This document shows, piece by piece, positions 60,567 through 64,000 of a DNA stretch of 64,000 nucleotides. The stretch is taken from assembly GCA_002900995.3 (NCBI GenBank), contig CM035306.1, positions 2,693,848-2,757,847 on the forward strand, in the 5' to 3' direction. Positions within the stretch are counted from its first letter, which is position 1; the number at the start of each line of letters is the position of its first letter. Origin of the DNA: Ganoderma boninense. Lineage: Eukaryota > Basidiomycota > Agaricomycetes > Polyporales > Polyporaceae. Under the pieces are notes generated by a model, which saw only the letters and a list, made by a program, of their open reading frames with translations, made no database searches and was not told where the DNA came from. Position numbers and translations under genes: made by a program.

Positions 60567-61168
60567 GAAGACCAGGATTTGGCCAGGAGAATATGTATGG
60601 GAAGTGGGCGGGCGGGGCTGAATTGAAACCGGTGCAAGGCAGAGAGGTGCGGGTGCGCCCGCGATCGTATTTTGCGACCACCGAGCAGGTGCGCCGGCCA
60701 AGTGCGCGCGTGTGGTATGCAAGTACAGCCGTCGGGTGTGTCGGGTTGGCGTAAGGAATTACAGGGATGGGTCCTGGATGGGTCATCCACCGCCTGATGC
60801 GATCTCTGAACTATGTACTCGATTATCCTCGATCTAAACCCGCAGCGTCTTCGTCGATATGGATATTGGCCTATGAGGTGTTACCGGAGATATCGCTTAC
60901 CGAGGCAATTCTCTAGGCTTGAGGGACACGAGGGAACATGCATGGCAGCGATTGCCGCTCCCAGGTATATTCGGGAAGTGTGGACGTCGGCTCTGAAAAC
61001 AAGTTCCAATGCGCGGGCTCCCCGACAAAAGCACTATGATCTCACTCGTTCCTGACGTCGATCAAGAACATGGAATTGCCCGAGTCTGAAGTCACCACCT
61101 ACTTCAAATAGACGCGCCCAGTTCCTTCAACTCGCACCACGATCGCTCGACACCCGCGACTGCTCACG
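60567..61168. other. Divergent intergenic region, PAP2 and PPP4R2
   Basis: Holds two divergent promoters. I see no TATA box or exon chain. Confidence 0.5.
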
Positions 61169-62297
61169 ATGGATACAAATACATTCGAATGGAAAGAAGG
61201 TAGTTCAAAAACCCACTCTACCATATCCTTCTCATGTCTCTTTGAGCCTGCAGAGTACGGCGACATCCTCGAAAAGATTGCAGCGACCGATGTAGTGCAG
61301 TACGCCCACTCCCTGTAGTTGCGAGGCTCATGCCGGCTGACCTACGGACGGTTTTGAAGAACCGAGTGGCCATTGCTGCGGGACGTCATAAAGTACAGGC
61401 TAGATAAGGTACAATACGCGATGTTCGTTTTGAAAGACTTGTTAATCCTCTGCAGAACCTCGCAATCTTCCTCGCAGAAGGTCCTCGGTGGGAGCCCCGG
61501 CCGGCATTGATGATTACGACACCACAGCAACTTCTTAATGGAGGTCTGAAACTACCCCCGTTTCCTCCACGGGAATATCCTGCAGGGTCCTCGAACCCGC
61601 TGCCGAAAGTTGACCTATCAGAGAAAGAGGCAGCCGAGTTCAAGACGTCTATCCACGCCCAACTGGACGAATTTGATGGGTACGAGGCATGAACTCAATT
61701 GTGGACACAACGTTCAGACAATTCAACAGAACACCCTTCACGATACAGCGTGTATGCGAGCTCTGTGTCAATCCGCGACAACACTACAAGTACATCGGCA
61801 AGTACTTGAGGGCACTAGAAAAGACCTTGCTCGTAACCTCCACATGGGACGCTTTCCCCCCGCTATCAGAGAGCGATAGCACTTACTCGGCCGTCGGCCA
61901 CCCCTCGATCAGCACCTCCGCGGTGTCAGCCCCCAATACGCCTATGTTCTCCCCCATCCCGTTCCTCCACGAAGACGCCCGCCGCTCAAGGTCACGCAGT
62001 CCGCCCCCAAGTCCACTCATCCTCCCTGCAACCGTTGCAAGCGGTGTTGATACTGGAGACAGCAAGGTTTTGGGGCTGGTCGATGAGTTGGACGATCCCA
62101 GCCCTGGTCACCTGAGCGACCACATAGAGCCGATTTCTGCGACAACGACGGTAGAGTCGACGAGACCGCTGCATGGGACGTTGGAGGAGCGGTTTGTAAA
62201 GGCGACGGACGAGGGAGCAGCTGCTGGTGAGGGAGAAACAAGTGGAGAAGTACCTATGGTGCAGGACGAAGAGGGGAAGGAGAATCAGGCTGACTGA
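61169..62297 (+). CDS. PPP4R2: Serine/threonine protein phosphatase 4 regulatory subunit 2
   Basis: Regulatory subunit of PP4, which acts in DNA-damage recovery and centrosome or spindle function. Five exons. It starts MDTNTFEWKE, then EYGDILEKIAATDVVQ, then QTEWPLLRDVIKYRLDK, then NLAIFLAEGPRWEPRPALMI and LNGGLKLPPFPPREY, then after an intron at 61681-61715 FNRTPFTIQRVCELCVNPRQ and HYKYIGKYLRALEKTLLVTS. The WPLLRDVIKYRL and PFTIQR-CEL-HYKYIGKYLRALEK blocks are the PPP4R2 core. The C-terminal half is Ser/Pro-rich then acidic, ending DEEGKENQAD. Three introns are required to avoid in-frame stops. Complete. Confidence 0.92.
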
Positions 62298-62390
62298 ATG
62301 CGCGCTGTACGCACCATCAGCGCTGAACCAATTGCCATCGTGCTACGGATTTAGTGCACAACAACTCACAAATGCGATCGGGCAGCGCCG

Positions 62391-63184
62391 TCAGGTAAAG
62401 TCCTGTTTGATTCTTTCCAACATCGCCTTCATGCGAAGACCCATATCTGGTTGGCCTCGGCCACGGCCTCGTCCTCGTTGAACCCCACCACCCCTGGTTT
62501 CGCCATTTCTGCCTCCTCCTCTTCCTTGGGCCTTGTCTCCGCCCCTCCCGCATCTGCCTCGAGAGGACATGGTTCCTCGATGCCTGTGCAACGGATCCGA
62601 TTTGTGGGTATGCAAAGAAGCGGGGGAATATGCCACTCGCTGGAGATCTCGGAGTGAAGACTGTCCATCCAAGCTTTTATGTGGTCCATTCCGCGCGCTC
62701 TTGGGCGGATTTGGCCTCTTGGAAGAGGCGGATGTGGCACGCGCACTAGATGTGCCTGGCCCTTCGTCCTCAGATGATTCTTCGGACTCTGAATCGACCG
62801 CCTCGTCTCCGCTCTTCTTATTCGCGGCGCCGCCCAAGCTGCCGTCAAAGGAGCCGGAGGCCCGCTCGTTCTCTTGGTCTTCCAGATCCTCGGCCAATTC
62901 GCGGCTGTTGTTTTCGTCCACGCCTGCGCGGTGTTCCAACTGATGTCGTGAGGCGACGAGCCCTTCTTTGCGTTTTTGAGCCTTCCACTTGCTCTTGATC
63001 TTCTGCACTTCGACCCAGGAGCGCTTCAGCTTTTTAGCTGGAGCGGCGGAACGATCAGCAACGGGTATGAAGCTTGTCGTAAAGACTAATGACAATGCGT
63101 ACCACGCTGAGCAGGCAGATGCTGGAAGGTCGGGGGCTTCTTGCGCTTGAGAGGGAGATCTTGTTTCGAAGACAGGGAGGACAT
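62391..63184 (-). CDS. rRNA-processing protein, Fyv7/CCDC59 (TAP26) family
   Basis: Small nucleolar protein family needed for 18S rRNA processing. Two exons, joined by an intron of about 70 nt. Start at 63184 (MSSLSSKQDLPLKRKKPPTF). Basic segments QKIKSKWKAQKRKEGLVAS and an acidic Ser/Glu stretch (SESEESSEDEGPG) lie in the middle. The C-terminal signature is SLRDLQRVAYSPASLHTHKS, DPLHRHRGTMSSRGRCG, an RG-rich stretch, then QPDMGLRMKAMLERIKQDFT, matching the family's closing helix. An SPASLHTHKSDP block and a RGG/RGRG tract fit a nucleolar RNA-binding protein. The match is by pattern only. Confidence 0.75.
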
Positions 63185-63705
63185 AATAGCGGGGGCCAGC
63201 ACAAGGGCGATGCAAGGATGACGGGAATATGAATGTGAAGCAGGACGGAGAGGAGCCGGAGCGCGGGGCTGAGTCGACGGAGCTGGAGCTGGAGAACTCG
63301 GTGACTCGCGAGCGCGCGAGAGAAGAGCCAAGATTACATAACAGCATGACATATAGTGGACATTGCCCCTCCGGGCGGACCTGGCCACTGTTGTGGGTTG
63401 AGTAGTGCACGTAACTAACGGCGAATATCAACTAGGAGAGATGAGGGCCGGAGTGATAGGCTGAAGTCACCAGTCCGGTCGCAAAGCTCCGGCACCTTGT
63501 CTGCCGCGATGGTCAGAACGATGATGCGACGTCTGTCGCAGGAGGGACGAGCAGACTGGATATGTATACATAAGAGCATAGATGTCTACATTCTAGGGGC
63601 GGAAACTACCACGACAGGGGAGGGACTGCTCGAAGCTCGGTAGGCGGGAAGACCAACATCAAAGAGCGAGAAGCAAAGACAGGGAGATATGGACCGGCCG
63701 GTGGG
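63185..63705. other. 3' flank of the reductase gene and promoter of the rRNA-processing gene
   Basis: Both genes run on the minus strand, so this is a tail-to-head interval. I see no further exon of the reductase here. Confidence 0.5.
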
Positions 63706-64000
63706 CTAAGCGTCACAGGGACAAGCGACGCTGTCATCAACGGGCAAGGCGGGGACATGGAGAGAGGTTGAAGGATCGCCTCTAAGCAAAAGACGTCGGA
63801 TGCCGAATGGCTGAGGTGCGGACGCAGGCTTGCTCCGCACGTAGTACGCTCCCGTCTTGAGCCCCGAACGCCAGGCATGCAGTTGGATCTCCATCTGTTC
63901 AGCCAAGAACCATGAACACCGTAGACGAATAAGACGAACACGAAGCTTACTAGAAGCTCCGACGTGGGGGAAGCAATGAAGAGGGTGAGTGACTGGCTTT
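63706..64000 (-). CDS. Ribonucleotide reductase large subunit, 3' end (partial), divergent tail
   Basis: Class I reductase large chain; makes deoxyribonucleotides. Only the last two exons are in the window: 63951-64000 and 63706-63894, joined by a 56-nt intron. They read SQSLTLFIASPTSELL, then MEIQLHAWRSGLKTGAYYVR and SKPASAPQPFGI, matching the barrel end (LKTG-YY motif) of the family. The rest of the gene is off the right edge. After PFGI the tail is only about 22 residues and ends VDDSVACPCDA; canonical eukaryotic chains end with a longer linker and a C-x2-C thioredoxin/glutaredoxin motif. The block also differs from the usual TSMHFYxW-xGLKTGMYYLRT, so this looks like a divergent paralogue. 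Confidence 0.82.
   Translation of the reverse strand, partial: KPVTHPLHCFPHVGASSKLRVRLIRLRCSWFLAEQMEIQLHAWRSGLKTGAYYVRSKPASAPQPFGIRRLLLRGDPSTSLHVPALPVDDSVACPCDA

Overview
This window is nuclear DNA of a filamentous basidiomycete, most likely an Agaricomycete. The evidence is gene density (about 30 genes in 64 kb), coding regions cut by many 45-75 nt GT-AG introns, pyrimidine-rich 5' flanks, GC-rich exons, and protein families typical of that class. No transposon, CRISPR array, tRNA or rRNA gene was recognised. Exon structures were worked out by eye from splice signals and from family conservation; no search was run.

Layout. 0-9 kb: 3' part of an M19 dipeptidase, a fungal membrane protein with a Ser/Pro-rich tail, then SPT8 and SRP54 head to head. 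9-16 kb: poly(A)-binding protein and a SCAMP on the minus strand, then a secreted expansin-like protein. 16-24.6 kb: a COQ11-like reductase, mitochondrial-type adenylate kinase, the N-terminal methyltransferase head to head with the fork-protection gene CSM3, a strong hairpin, and a small four-exon gene not visible as one open frame. 24.6-27.9 kb: gene-poor, with one doubtful locus. 27.9-35.1 kb: aprataxin-like HIT protein, Gfo/Idh/MocA oxidoreductase, a coiled-coil protein and an unrecognised ~470 aa protein. 36.3-37.2 kb: a decayed proline iminopeptidase. 37.4-48.5 kb: a mitochondrial SAP protein, COA8, NUP133 head to head with a PRCC-domain gene, histone H2B, and mitochondrial HTD2. 49.9-64 kb: an intronless orphan, phosphoserine aminotransferase, a GYP7-type RabGAP, ribosomal protein S21, a PAP2 lipid phosphatase, PPP4R2, an rRNA-processing protein and the 3' end of a divergent ribonucleotide reductase large subunit.

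Most genes are housekeeping and do not form a metabolic cluster. Mitochondrial functions recur (COQ11, ADK2, SAP protein, COA8, HTD2), as do nuclear, RNA and chromatin functions (SPT8, PAB1, CSM3, aprataxin, NUP133, H2B, PPP4R2, rRNA processing). The features most worth a second look are very small coding exons (9, 11, 17 and 18 nt internal; 8 and 16 nt terminal), the hidden small gene at 24 kb, the 51-nt hairpin at 23.4 kb, the proline iminopeptidase pseudogene, an A-rich element upstream of the poly(A)-binding protein gene, and the unusual C-terminal tail of the reductase. I did not find convincing evidence of a wholly new multi-gene system.
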